From Candidatus Sericytochromatia bacterium (GTDB lineage: Bacteria; Cyanobacteriota; Sericytochromatia; JACMPN01), in the NCBI GenBank assembly GCA_014377495.1, contig JACMPN010000329.1:1-15357 (forward strand): a DNA stretch of 15,357 bases, read 5' to 3'. The notes under the pieces are model-generated. The model was given only the letters and a program-made list of their open reading frames with translations, made no database searches and was not told where the DNA came from. The translations under genes and the position numbers were made by a program. Shown here piece after piece: positions 8,625 through 15,357 of this stretch (position 1 is the stretch's first letter; every line of letters starts with the position of its first letter).

Positions 8625-9536
8625 CTATGAAGGAACAACCTCCCACACAAGCGGACCATCAGGCAGTTGATTGCCATCAACAACGACCCGATACCCCGTA
8701 CCATCGGGTTTCGCAATTGCAATCGAATCCACCTTGTGACGCCAAGCGTGATTAGGGTCGGAAAAAGAAAATGCAACCCGCAAATTATCTGGAGAAGCCT
8801 GGATACGGTTGATGGGGAATGGAAACCCATTGGGCCGAATATCGCCAGCTGTACTAATTTCACAGCGAGCAGGGCAGTCATTCTCAGAAATGGAGATAAT
8901 TTGGGAGGACGTCCACCATCCTTGTGAAGCTCCATTTACGCGAACGCTGCCATATGGTGGGACTAGATTGGCTATCGACCAACCTTTACTCGTCACATAT
9001 AAAAGACTTCGACGGTCCGGACTAATTTGGGTCAACCCTAAAGTGTTAGAGAGTATTTCAGTCGGGTCGATTTCAATAACTGCACTACTGGCCGTTTTTA
9101 TATATAACGCTCTTTTTGAGGTTGAATTATTCGCAATGAATGCAAGATCCTTTTTTTCTGTATAAAATGCAACTTCGGCAACCAATCCGGCAATCTCTAT
9201 CGATTTCGGCTCACAGCTAGCTAAATCAACCTCCTGAACACCAGCCGTTGAAACAAGAAGGCTTCCAAAGTTCACCTGGAGAGTCAATATTTTCTTTTCA
9301 GACGTAAACACCCGTTGCGGGGATCGGCCACCCGGCTCTGATGACAACTTGTAAACATACTCCGATGCACGATCCTTGTACACAAAGAAGAGAAATTTAC
9401 CATCCTCAGACCACGCAATTGGCCCAATCTCCTTATAATAAATTTTCCCGTCTCCACATCCAGTAGATACTGCCGTGATAAGTACAACCAGTGCCACCTT
9501 CCATCGAGATGACACTAGGAGTAAATTTTCATTCAC
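8625..9536 (-). CDS. Putative TolB-like beta-propeller lipoprotein
   Basis: Not a named family that I can pin down. The product is about 303 residues from a GTG start. An N-terminal hydrophobic stretch (KVALVVLITAVSTGC, 13-27) is a signal peptide with a slightly atypical lipobox, so Cys27 is probably lipidated. The mature part has repeated propeller-blade motifs of the PD40/TolB type: PIAWSEDGKFLFFVYK, TQISPDRRSLLYVTSKG and IQASPDNLRVAFSFSD, spaced along the chain. The GTG at 9536 lies 1 nt after the protease stop. The junction reads TAATGTGA, where an overlapping ATG is followed at once by TGA, so GTG seems the usable start; the ribosome site is poor and translation is probably coupled to the protease. 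Base composition is strongly AT-shifted (40% G+C in 9061-9120). It is likely a periplasmic or surface-anchored binding protein; the ligand is unknown. Confidence 0.7.
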   Translation of the reverse strand: MNENLLLVSSRWKVALVVLITAVSTGCGDGKIYYKEIGPIAWSEDGKFLFFVYKDRASEYVYKLSSEPGGRSPQRVFTSEKKILTLQVNFGSLLVSTAGVQEVDLASCEPKSIEIAGLVAEVAFYTEKKDLAFIANNSTSKRALYIKTASSAVIEIDPTEILSNTLGLTQISPDRRSLLYVTSKGWSIANLVPPYGSVRVNGASQGWWTSSQIISISENDCPARCEISTAGDIRPNGFPFPINRIQASPDNLRVAFSFSDPNHAWRHKVDSIAIAKPDGTGYRVVVDGNQLPDGPLVWEVVPS

Positions 9537-9537
9537 A

Positions 9538-12500
9538 TTAATCACCGTACTCGAACAAATCTGGGGCAATTTGCGTCCAAACAACGGATTGAGCTGGCAG
9601 ATCCGCTACTGATTGGAACTGATTGGAAATTTGATCCCGTTTGGCGGCTGCTGATAGCGTGCCACTTGAAATCAGGGCTCCTGCGGCGCTGGCCAATTGC
9701 TCATTTGAGAAACGGTCGGACGCCCGCACGCCAGATACACCCGGCCCAAAGTTTACATACTCACGCCAGTTTAATGTGGTGCTATAGGAAGCGCCCGCAG
9801 TGACTTGACCCAAGCCCAAGAACGAACCAATCCATCCGCTGTAGTCCCCTTGACTACTATACGTCTCAGTATAGGGCCCGGACGCCCAGGTTGGCCCCCA
9901 GCTAACGCTCGCTGACAAAACTCCAATATAGCTTCCTGAATACCCACTGTTCACTTGAATAAACGCGCGATCAGCTTGGTTGTCAGGCTCTCGTCTAACG
10001 ATAACCTCAAAAGGGCCTCCTTTGCCGGCCAGTGGACCTCCAACAGCGCCACTGAGACTTCCACCCACATCCGCAAGGGTGGACCATTCGATGACACTGT
10101 CGAGGGTAGTGTTCAATGCAACGGGAGGCAGATACGTTATGCCACCTTGCGATCGAATCGCGACTCCGTGCAGGCGCGCCTGATCAGAAACGCCGGTTGT
10201 CCCAGGCCCAACTAATCCAGATTGGAGCGAAGTTAGTGCTGCTTGGGCACTGGAAGAAACCTGAAATTTGAGACCCCCGGTGCTGAGAACAGTGAAAGGG
10301 GCAGGAACAGCCTGTTTGCCGCCTGAGGTGACAAGTTCAATGTGTGTCGCCGTCGTGATGGTGCTTGCCGAGATTCGTGGATTGCCAGCTACATTGAATT
10401 CGGCTTCAGTGAACGGCGGAGAAATGTGAGTCGCTGTTAGATTGACGGGCGCTCCTGCAATCGAGAACGACAAGGTCATCGGAGTTCCCGGATTCGATAT
10501 GAGAAATGTACCAGTGGCCTTAATCGTGTTAGAACCCGTAACCAGTGTTAGCGAAGCTACAGTGGGCGGTATGCTCTTCGGAAGGACACGATAAACATCT
10601 AAACCATCGGAAATTTTTCCATTTCTCAACCAACCCTCCACGGAAACGGTCGTGAACTTCTTCGGTGAAGGAGCACCAGTCTGACTAAAAGTTGGGAATG
10701 CCTCTGCTGAACCGTACGTTTCGGCACCGGCCTCTCCGAGAGTGATTGTGGAAACTTTCGTTCCATCGCTCACAATTAGTTTGGCTGTATCAACGCCCTG
10801 CTTTGGTTCAATACGTTCGCACAATATTCCATCTATTGAACGAATGATGTTGGGGGCTGCCGATGTCCCTGAAGAGAGTACGTCTAAGACAGCTCTTTCC
10901 ACATTCAGGATGGAAACATTGCTGCCGTTCCAGCGAGAATCCAAAGGCAAAATTGCTTGGAGTACTCCACCCGGGCTTTTGTAATTGTCCCTGATGTTGT
11001 AAGCACCATGTGAACTTTGGCCACTTGATTTTAAGATGCTGCGGATTTGGCTAACAGTAAGAGTTATGCCGGCTTTGGTTGCGGCTGCTTTCATCAAAGC
11101 AACGGCTCCACATACCTGGGGCGCAGCTGCGCTTGTCCCCGTGAAACTGCGGATATATTGGCCGGAGTTTGCATAAGTGTCGGCGTATACGTCTGGATAC
11201 TTCCTCGTGTCTCCATCGACTTTTGCAAAGGAGTTTGCCCAGACATCGACTCTTGGGCCAAAGTTCGAGTAACTGACTTTTCTCCAATCTGTCGTAACTG
11301 CGGAGGAGCCCTCTGGGCTATCGCTGTCGAAATCGTTGGGTGGGACGACAGCACCGACTAAAATTGGAGAAGGGAAAGCTGCCAGCGCATTGACATGAAT
11401 CCAATCATATTCATTGCCAGCGCATGCTACAAATGGAACGTTGAGGACTTCCGCAATGGAAGTTGCCCAACCTATTGGAGCGGGATCAAAGAGTGGTACG
11501 AGACCGGATGTAAACGGGGTCGCCGATAATCCGGTTGCAATGGAAAAGAAATAAGAAGGGTACGCAATGCTGCTACCTATAACATCTACGCCACTGAACA
11601 AGGCAAAGTAAATTGCACTGCTCATATCGTTGCATGTATATGCGCTGATAGGTATTGCCTTGGCATGGGGAGCGACTCCGATTGCGCCTGCACCGTTATT
11701 GATATCTCCAACCGCAGCCATCAAACAGCCGGTTCCATGCCACTTCCAGTACGGATAGCTATTGGAAAATATGTGAGGGAATTCCGTTGGCAGTGGCGTG
11801 ATTGTCCCAAATAAATAGGAAATCCCGTGCTCGTAGTCGGCTGTACGAGATAGCTCCCTACTATTCTTCAGATCAATCCAACCCTGGTCAATGTAAGCGA
11901 TTTTAACTCTGCTTCCGTCTTTTTTTTCACCAAGCCCATATTGCCAAGCCTCTGGTATCCGCTGCGCAGTAAGTGCCACTTTTTCACTGGCAGTGTAGGT
12001 TGATGACGTAATGGCATCCGATGTATCTAAAGCGGGGGGGGTCGAAGGAATGCCGACACTGTCTAGTGAGATTGCTTGGACAAGGTCCGTGTGTTCGTTG
12101 ACCAACATCATTCCCAGTGCCATTGTCTTCGCCATGTTCAGCGACGAAAAGTTGGCCTGAGTAATAGGGATTGGCGTGAATTCGCTAAAGGCCCTCACGT
12201 AATCCGGCAATCGCATAAGGTCTGCTTTGCTCAGATCGGGGGCGATTTCATAAAAATCGTCGCCAACCTGCCGTGTCACTTGTCCGCCAGTCAATCTCAG
12301 AATTTCTGTCAACGCTGCTTGTGACTTAGGAAAGACCGTTAGCTTAGCTGACACATACTCTGCGGAGCGTGACCCACCCATCGAAACTGCAGCCAAAGAT
12401 ACGGTCGTTCCAGGGACCGGGATTTCTCCGGCGGTGGGATCAATCCCAATCTGTGTAGTATTGTTCGGATCAAAGTATTGACCATGGTCTGAAGACACGT

Positions 12501-12876
12501 GGTCAGCATTAGTTTGGTGATGCAACATCCAGGGATCGTGGCGTGGTGCTGGCGTTGGGTTGGAGGATTTTGGATCCTTAGCCAATGTTCCAAAGCCAGC
12601 CATCACAGTTTCGCCGTCAGAATGAAACGTCAGGCGAAATGGTTTGATGGCACTTTTGAGCGACATACTGGATTTTCGTCCGCCAATTGCAGGGTCGATT
12701 GCCAGGTCCATTGGTCCCGTGTATCGAGGACTGATCCGTTTGATTGCCAGCACCAGCTCTGGATTTGGCCTGCCCGAAGAAGATACTCGGGACACTGATG
12801 GCAAAACTTGAAAAACCGCACAGGCACTGGTCAATGCCATGCAAGCGGAGAGAACGGTTGAGACTGCAATACGCAT
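9538..12876 (-). CDS. Exported subtilisin-like serine protease (peptidase family S8), 1112 residues
   Basis: A secreted protease. Residues 1-19 form a signal peptide; TSAC (17-20) suggests lipid attachment at Cys20, though ordinary cleavage is possible. A propeptide-like region follows (about 170-240). The S8 catalytic domain (about 300-620) has Asp330 in IAYIDQGW, His380 in KWHGTG, the oxyanion Asn488 in ACAGNEYD and Ser582 in FTGTSAAAP, all intact, so it should be active. Cys384 and Cys415 could form a disulfide. The C-terminal 450 residues are beta-rich: an Ig/IPT-like segment (about 770-865) and a Ser/Gly/Tyr-rich region (930-1050), perhaps for substrate or surface binding. The ATG at 12876 has AAGGA 7 nt upstream. 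It starts 17 nt after the lipoprotein gene. Two 8-nt homopolymer runs (12034-12041 and 11920-11927) precede the catalytic Asp codon. The substrate is unknown. Confidence 0.93.
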   Translation of the reverse strand: MRIAVSTVLSACMALTSACAVFQVLPSVSRVSSSGRPNPELVLAIKRISPRYTGPMDLAIDPAIGGRKSSMSLKSAIKPFRLTFHSDGETVMAGFGTLAKDPKSSNPTPAPRHDPWMLHHQTNADHVSSDHGQYFDPNNTTQIGIDPTAGEIPVPGTTVSLAAVSMGGSRSAEYVSAKLTVFPKSQAALTEILRLTGGQVTRQVGDDFYEIAPDLSKADLMRLPDYVRAFSEFTPIPITQANFSSLNMAKTMALGMMLVNEHTDLVQAISLDSVGIPSTPPALDTSDAITSSTYTASEKVALTAQRIPEAWQYGLGEKKDGSRVKIAYIDQGWIDLKNSRELSRTADYEHGISYLFGTITPLPTEFPHIFSNSYPYWKWHGTGCLMAAVGDINNGAGAIGVAPHAKAIPISAYTCNDMSSAIYFALFSGVDVIGSSIAYPSYFFSIATGLSATPFTSGLVPLFDPAPIGWATSIAEVLNVPFVACAGNEYDWIHVNALAAFPSPILVGAVVPPNDFDSDSPEGSSAVTTDWRKVSYSNFGPRVDVWANSFAKVDGDTRKYPDVYADTYANSGQYIRSFTGTSAAAPQVCGAVALMKAAATKAGITLTVSQIRSILKSSGQSSHGAYNIRDNYKSPGGVLQAILPLDSRWNGSNVSILNVERAVLDVLSSGTSAAPNIIRSIDGILCERIEPKQGVDTAKLIVSDGTKVSTITLGEAGAETYGSAEAFPTFSQTGAPSPKKFTTVSVEGWLRNGKISDGLDVYRVLPKSIPPTVASLTLVTGSNTIKATGTFLISNPGTPMTLSFSIAGAPVNLTATHISPPFTEAEFNVAGNPRISASTITTATHIELVTSGGKQAVPAPFTVLSTGGLKFQVSSSAQAALTSLQSGLVGPGTTGVSDQARLHGVAIRSQGGITYLPPVALNTTLDSVIEWSTLADVGGSLSGAVGGPLAGKGGPFEVIVRREPDNQADRAFIQVNSGYSGSYIGVLSASVSWGPTWASGPYTETYSSQGDYSGWIGSFLGLGQVTAGASYSTTLNWREYVNFGPGVSGVRASDRFSNEQLASAAGALISSGTLSAAAKRDQISNQFQSVADLPAQSVVWTQIAPDLFEYGD
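11920..11927 (-). other. A8 homopolymer run in the protease gene
   Basis: Eight consecutive A on the coding strand (GGTGAAAAAAAAGACGG, residues about 317-320, EKKD) sit just before the catalytic Asp330 codon. The run is long enough to be slippage-prone in replication or transcription. Confidence 0.6.
12034..12041 (-). other. C8 homopolymer run in the protease gene
   Basis: Eight consecutive C on the coding strand (G on the plus strand) encode part of STPPA near residues 278-282, upstream of the whole catalytic triad. A one-base change would abolish the protease domain. Confidence 0.6.
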
Positions 12877-12893
12877 GAAAAGGTCCTTGGTGG

Positions 12894-13970
12894 TTAGAAC
12901 TCGCTAAAGGTGGCGCCAAAGGGGGTGGCCAGAACAAGGCTGTTCGGGCCGGAGGTTTTAAGACTGCCCATTGGTATGTGGATAAAGGCAACGCTGTCCT
13001 CCGCCGTGGCAAACGTGCCATGAAGGTAGGCCCGATTGCCATTGATGCGGGCGTACATATTCAGGAAGCTGATTGGTAGATTGCGCCCGACGACCTCGAC
13101 CAACCACTTAGCTTTGTCTTTGCCATTCTTCAGTAGTCGTGTTTCGCTGATGATGGGACCGAGAAACGTTCCCGGCCGTGCGGGTCCAAACCGGATTGGC
13201 GCTTGAACCCAGTTGCGGCCGACCAGCACAGTGAGGGTGTGCATCCCGCCACGATGCAAGTCTGGAATTTGACGAGGATCGAGTTGCATCGTCAATTCGC
13301 TATTGCTGAAACTCCCCCGCAACGACGGGGTCAGCACGATGCTGTCATCCAAAAGGACCCGGTGCTTATGCTGCTGAGACAAGTATGTGTGTACGAGAAA
13401 ACCGGGCAAGATCGGGGGCGTATATCGAGTGATGGCACTCGCTTCCCAATCGTCCGCGTCTATGTCATTGTCATCATTCCGATCGCTGTTGTCTGTCTTT
13501 CGATATAACCCTTCCCCTGTGATGCGTATCGTTAAGGGGGCGCCATCTTTGGACGGCGTAAGCATGGCTGGCGAATCGGTTCCTGCAATCGATTTGTTTG
13601 AAGTGCTTTCGAGTATGTCCGTTAGGCGAAGTTTTCCGCTTGACCCGAGTGCCCCAAGTACGGGGAGTGAGGTTCGGGTGCTGCCCGTGGATACAGAAGG
13701 TGCATACCCGGAATCGCTGCCGGGCGTACTGCTGATATCGGAAGCAAACGCCTGCAACTCATTCCAGACTGGTTTTGAAACACCTAGTACGCGTGGGCGT
13801 TGCAGATATTGAAATGCTTCTGTTTCAGCGATAGTCAATTCTTCAATGGACAAAGAACCGAAGCGGCCCGATCTTAGATCAGGGGAAATGGGCTCTTGCC
13901 CTGACGCACAACCGACCAAAGTCATGGTCAATATGAACGTAAAAATGATTCTGCGTTGTGCAGCTGCCAT
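12894..13970 (-). CDS. Lipoprotein with Ig/IPT-like domains and an Asp-rich cluster
   Basis: Not recognised as a named protein. The product is 358 residues with a clear lipoprotein signal (basic MAAAQRR, hydrophobic core, lipobox LVGC with Cys21). A low-complexity Ser/Thr/Gly linker (78-135) is followed by two beta-rich segments that look like IPT/TIG immunoglobulin folds (about 145-262 and 270-356, the second with VEVVGRNLP and ARINGNRAYL). An Asp/Asn-rich run (160-174, DNSDRNDDNDIDADD) resembles a calcium-binding loop, though it does not match an EF-hand exactly. The ATG at 13970 has GGAG 5 nt upstream. It is the first gene of the operon, 17 nt ahead of the S8 protease, whose C-terminus also has an IPT-like segment. 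By inference it may be a surface adhesin, or a scaffold or substrate for the protease. Confidence 0.8.
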   Translation of the reverse strand: MAAAQRRIIFTFILTMTLVGCASGQEPISPDLRSGRFGSLSIEELTIAETEAFQYLQRPRVLGVSKPVWNELQAFASDISSTPGSDSGYAPSVSTGSTRTSLPVLGALGSSGKLRLTDILESTSNKSIAGTDSPAMLTPSKDGAPLTIRITGEGLYRKTDNSDRNDDNDIDADDWEASAITRYTPPILPGFLVHTYLSQQHKHRVLLDDSIVLTPSLRGSFSNSELTMQLDPRQIPDLHRGGMHTLTVLVGRNWVQAPIRFGPARPGTFLGPIISETRLLKNGKDKAKWLVEVVGRNLPISFLNMYARINGNRAYLHGTFATAEDSVAFIHIPMGSLKTSGPNSLVLATPFGATFSEF

Positions 13971-14018
13971 GTCTTCTCCACTAGATCTACCGAATAGGGA
14001 ACTAAAAACTTCTCAATG

Positions 14019-14036
14019 GATTACTTAAGTGTAATC
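14019..14036. promoter_or_regulatory. 18-bp dyad upstream of the exported-protein operon
   Basis: GATTAC at 14019-14024 and GTAATC at 14031-14036 are perfect inverted halves with a 6-nt spacer, about 50 nt upstream of the lipoprotein start. Size and position suit an operator for a dimeric repressor or activator. I found no convincing -35/-10 pair beside it, only a TTGAGA/TATTCG pair with too short a spacer (14 nt). Confidence 0.45.
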
Positions 14037-14069
14037 TGTACGCCATTTTAGATTTGAATGTGTAATAGA

Positions 14070-14142
14070 AACAAGCGTATTGGCGTGCCGGCAATATCAT
14101 TCACGCCGTGAGATGCAACAGCGATACGCTTTTTTGCTTGTT
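14070..14142. terminator. Nested inverted repeat with a T6 run at the island edge
   Basis: AAGCGTAT (14073-14080) pairs with ATACGCTT (14124-14131), and inside it GGCGTG (14082-14087) pairs with CACGCC (14102-14107). A T6 run overlaps and follows the outer stem (14130-14135), then GCTTGTT repeats the complement of AACAAGC (14070-14076). Read rightwards it looks like an extended terminator, but no plus-strand gene precedes it. It could instead be a small-RNA structure or the end of a mobile element. Confidence 0.4.
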
Positions 14143-14163
14143 ATAAAAAATGTAAACTGAATA

Positions 14164-14515
14164 TCATTTCGTATTGTTTAGGCGTGGGCCAGGGAAGACG
14201 GTGAAGGGAAACGTCGCCAGGTCGGGCTCCTCGTCGCTCAAAAATAGGGCCGGCTTTTGGCCGTAGCCGAGCTTGGCCGCCTCGACATGGATGGTCTTGA
14301 AGGCCGCTTGCATTCTCCCCAGCTAGGCATAGACCTTGCGGTGCCGTGGATCCGGCTCCACCACAGGCCTCGGATCAAGGCTGTAGAGGTTGAATCAGGA
14401 TGCACTCGGCACTCAGCTCGTGGGGTCCCCAATCGGGCGACCGGTTTACGCCTTCCTGGCCTTCGAGTACCTCTGCAAAGATTTCGCATTCAAAGCCATG
14501 ACCGCCTACTGAGTA
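14164..14515 (-). pseudogene. Decayed remnant of an unrecognised minus-strand gene
   Basis: The minus strand between 14394 and 14164 reads as plausible protein (FNLYSLDPRPVVEPDPRHRK... then ...MQAAFKTIHVEAAKLGYGQ..., ending FPGPRLNNTK and a TGA). It is broken by an in-frame TAG at 14323-14325 and has TGA upstream at 14395-14397. A different frame upstream (about 14400-14515) also reads like protein (GHGFECEIFAEVLEG), suggesting a frameshift. A 49-residue piece from the ATG at 14313 is the longest intact part but has no clear ribosome site. PVVEPDPRHRKVYA faintly recalls the C-terminus of FGGY sugar kinases; I would not assign it. The plus strand also has a readable tail over 14402-14515, so the strand is not certain. 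GC is high again here, unlike the adjoining operon. Confidence 0.4.
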
Positions 14516-14606
14516 ATCGGACCCACTGCGACAGCACCGAGCAAGGCCAGACGCCGGGCCGATGATGCAACATTTGCGTTACAAAGTCGCAACAGGTGGG
14601 TAATTC

Positions 14607-14644
14607 TATAAAGACGACATCTGCATTTGTTCCGACCTTAAGGA
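14607..14644 (+). promoter_or_regulatory. Candidate -10 box and ribosome site of the small plus-strand gene
   Basis: TATAAA at 14607-14612 matches the -10 consensus at 5 of 6 positions, but no good -35 lies 16-18 nt upstream. A TTGCG/CGCAA dyad (14574-14592) sits where an activator might bind. AAGGA at 14640-14644 is 6 nt before the ATG at 14651 and decides that start over the TTG at 14645. Confidence 0.4.
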
Positions 14645-14650
14645 TTGCCC

Positions 14651-15076
14651 ATGGCCGCCATTGCCCGCCTCGCCTCCGGACCAGTCCGCCCCGGCACACC
14701 TGAGCAGAGCGACCTCCGTCTGCAGCGGCCGCTGTCCGTGACCCGCCTGGACCTCCCGCAAACCGACCCGGCCAAGGGCCCTGCGACCGCCGTGGCGATC
14801 AGCCCGGCCGGGCTTCGTCTGGCCGGCGAGTCGACCCGCCGGGGGACCGTGTCCGGCAGTGACACGCCGACCCGGGTGCAACGGGATACACAGGCGCCCG
14901 CGCGGAAGGCCCCAGCCAACATCGATAACCAAACCACCACCCGTCGGGTGAGCCCCGGCAAGAGCCCAGGCCCGGATCAACTCGGCCCGCGGGATGCCGC
15001 CGCCCGGGTGCAGGCCTTCGGGGGCCTCAACGTCCGCAGCAGTGTCGGTGGACCGTTGTTGACCAGCGGCACTTAG
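14651..15076 (+). CDS. Hypothetical protein, disordered, Pro/Arg/Ser/Thr-rich
   Basis: Not recognised. The product is 141 residues with no signal peptide, no membrane span and almost no aromatic residues. It is rich in Pro, Arg, Ser, Thr and Gly and net basic, so probably mostly unstructured. Possible ordered islands are LQRPLSVTRLDLP (about 26-38), AVAISPAGLRLAGE (46-59) and DAAARVQAFGGLNVRSS near the C-terminus. The reality of the gene rests on an AAGGA ribosome site 6 nt before the ATG, a TATAAA box about 40 nt upstream and a strong intrinsic terminator 24 nt after the stop, all in the same orientation. A longer open frame on the opposite strand (14606-15160) runs through the terminator and has no such signals. 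It is the only plus-strand gene in the window and stands alone. The function is unknown; an RNA- or protein-binding regulator is one possibility. Confidence 0.6.
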   Translation: MAAIARLASGPVRPGTPEQSDLRLQRPLSVTRLDLPQTDPAKGPATAVAISPAGLRLAGESTRRGTVSGSDTPTRVQRDTQAPARKAPANIDNQTTTRRVSPGKSPGPDQLGPRDAAARVQAFGGLNVRSSVGGPLLTSGT

Positions 15077-15099
15077 TCCACACAAACATCTGACGCTGA

Positions 15100-15144
15100 G
15101 AGCGTCCGCTATGTCCCCAAATGGGACAGGCGGACGCTCTTTTT
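15100..15144 (+). terminator. Strong intrinsic terminator
   Basis: GAGCGTCCGC (15100-15109) pairs perfectly with GCGGACGCTC (15130-15139). Inside it GTCCC (15113-15117) pairs with GGGAC (15123-15127) around a 5-nt loop. A T5 run (15140-15144) follows directly. Oriented for the plus strand, 24 nt after the small gene stop at 15076. Confidence 0.9.
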
Positions 15145-15211
15145 CAATCGGGAATTTCAATGAGCCTGGCGGCTCCCCGGCAACCTCGTTAGCCCGGATT
15201 ATTCATCGTCC

Positions 15212-15357
15212 CTATCTTGTGACGAGCTTTGGCTCGGCGTGATTGGGCTTGAGAAGACTGGCTGAGACGATTTTGCCAAGCGGAAAGTGGTCGTCGGCCA
15301 GGCTGGGTTGCCAGGCGCCAATGCGTTCCGGCCAAACCCTTAAATGCCCGTCCTGGG
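15212..15357 (-). CDS. C-terminal 47 residues of an unrecognised protein (runs off the right edge)
   Basis: An open minus-strand frame enters from the window edge and ends at TAG (15212-15214). The tail reads LRVWPERIGAWQPS, LADDHFPLGKIVSAS, then LLKPNHAEPKLVTR, with charged and hydrophobic residues alternating as in a real protein and mostly G/C in third positions. The other two minus frames read less naturally or meet stops. No start or domain is visible because only the end is present. A GAGCC/GGCTC hairpin about 40 nt downstream (15162-15175) is a weak candidate terminator. A chance open frame of this length is possible. Confidence 0.4.
   Translation of the reverse strand, partial: QDGHLRVWPERIGAWQPSLADDHFPLGKIVSASLLKPNHAEPKLVTR

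Noticed and set aside
8632..8642. GGAACAACCTC at the end of the propeller gene, identical to 11 nt of the palindrome arm
   Set aside because: An 11-nt match within 15 kb is expected by chance, and the rest of the palindrome is absent there.
8498..8935. Minus-strand 145-codon frame with hydrophobic stretches overlapping the propeller gene
   Set aside because: Most of it overlaps the propeller lipoprotein in another frame, it has no ribosome site, and its tail is arginine-rich noise.
14606..15160. Minus-strand 184-codon frame opposite the small plus-strand gene
   Set aside because: It reads through a strong terminator hairpin, lacks a ribosome site, and the plus strand has start and stop signals in the right places.

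Overview
This 15.4 kb window comes from a high-GC bacterium; lines I counted in the metabolic genes reach about 73% G+C. Signal peptides with a lipobox and outer-envelope style proteins suggest a diderm, but I cannot fix the phylum from the sequence. Ten of the eleven intact or cleanly bounded genes run on the minus strand. The exception is one small plus-strand gene near the right end.

Region 1 (about 1-8350, minus strand, GC-rich) is a catabolic/gluconeogenic cluster. In transcription order it holds a biotin carboxylase (6923-8263), a 70-residue biotin carrier protein (6673-6885), hydroxymethylglutaryl-CoA lyase (5717-6640), a hybrid sensor kinase (3165-5516), a DUF1622 membrane protein (2808-3152), an AUH/LiuC-type enoyl-CoA hydratase (1957-2730) and ATP-dependent PEP carboxykinase (125-1723). 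The carboxylase, hydratase and lyase fit the last steps of leucine/isovalerate breakdown (3-methylcrotonyl-CoA to acetyl-CoA and acetoacetate). Their order matches the Bacillus yngH-yngHB-yngG-yngF block, except that a kinase/DUF1622 pair is inserted and pckA stands where the carboxyltransferase gene would be expected. A 126-bp multi-arm palindrome covers the pckA stop codon.

Region 2 (about 8600-14150, minus strand) is clearly AT-richer; one counted line is 40% G+C. It holds a compact three-gene operon of exported proteins: a lipoprotein with Ig/IPT-like domains, an 1112-residue subtilisin-family (S8) protease with an intact catalytic tetrad, and a TolB-like propeller lipoprotein. Tight spacing (17 nt and 1 nt) argues for one transcript. 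Composition suggests horizontal acquisition. Two 8-nt homopolymer runs lie in the protease gene just before its first catalytic residue.

Region 3 (about 14150-15357) is GC-rich again. It contains a decayed minus-strand gene remnant, an orphan plus-strand gene for a 141-residue disordered basic protein with a good ribosome-binding site and a strong intrinsic terminator, and the tail of an unrecognised minus-strand gene entering from the right edge. No tRNA, rRNA, CRISPR array or intact insertion sequence was seen.
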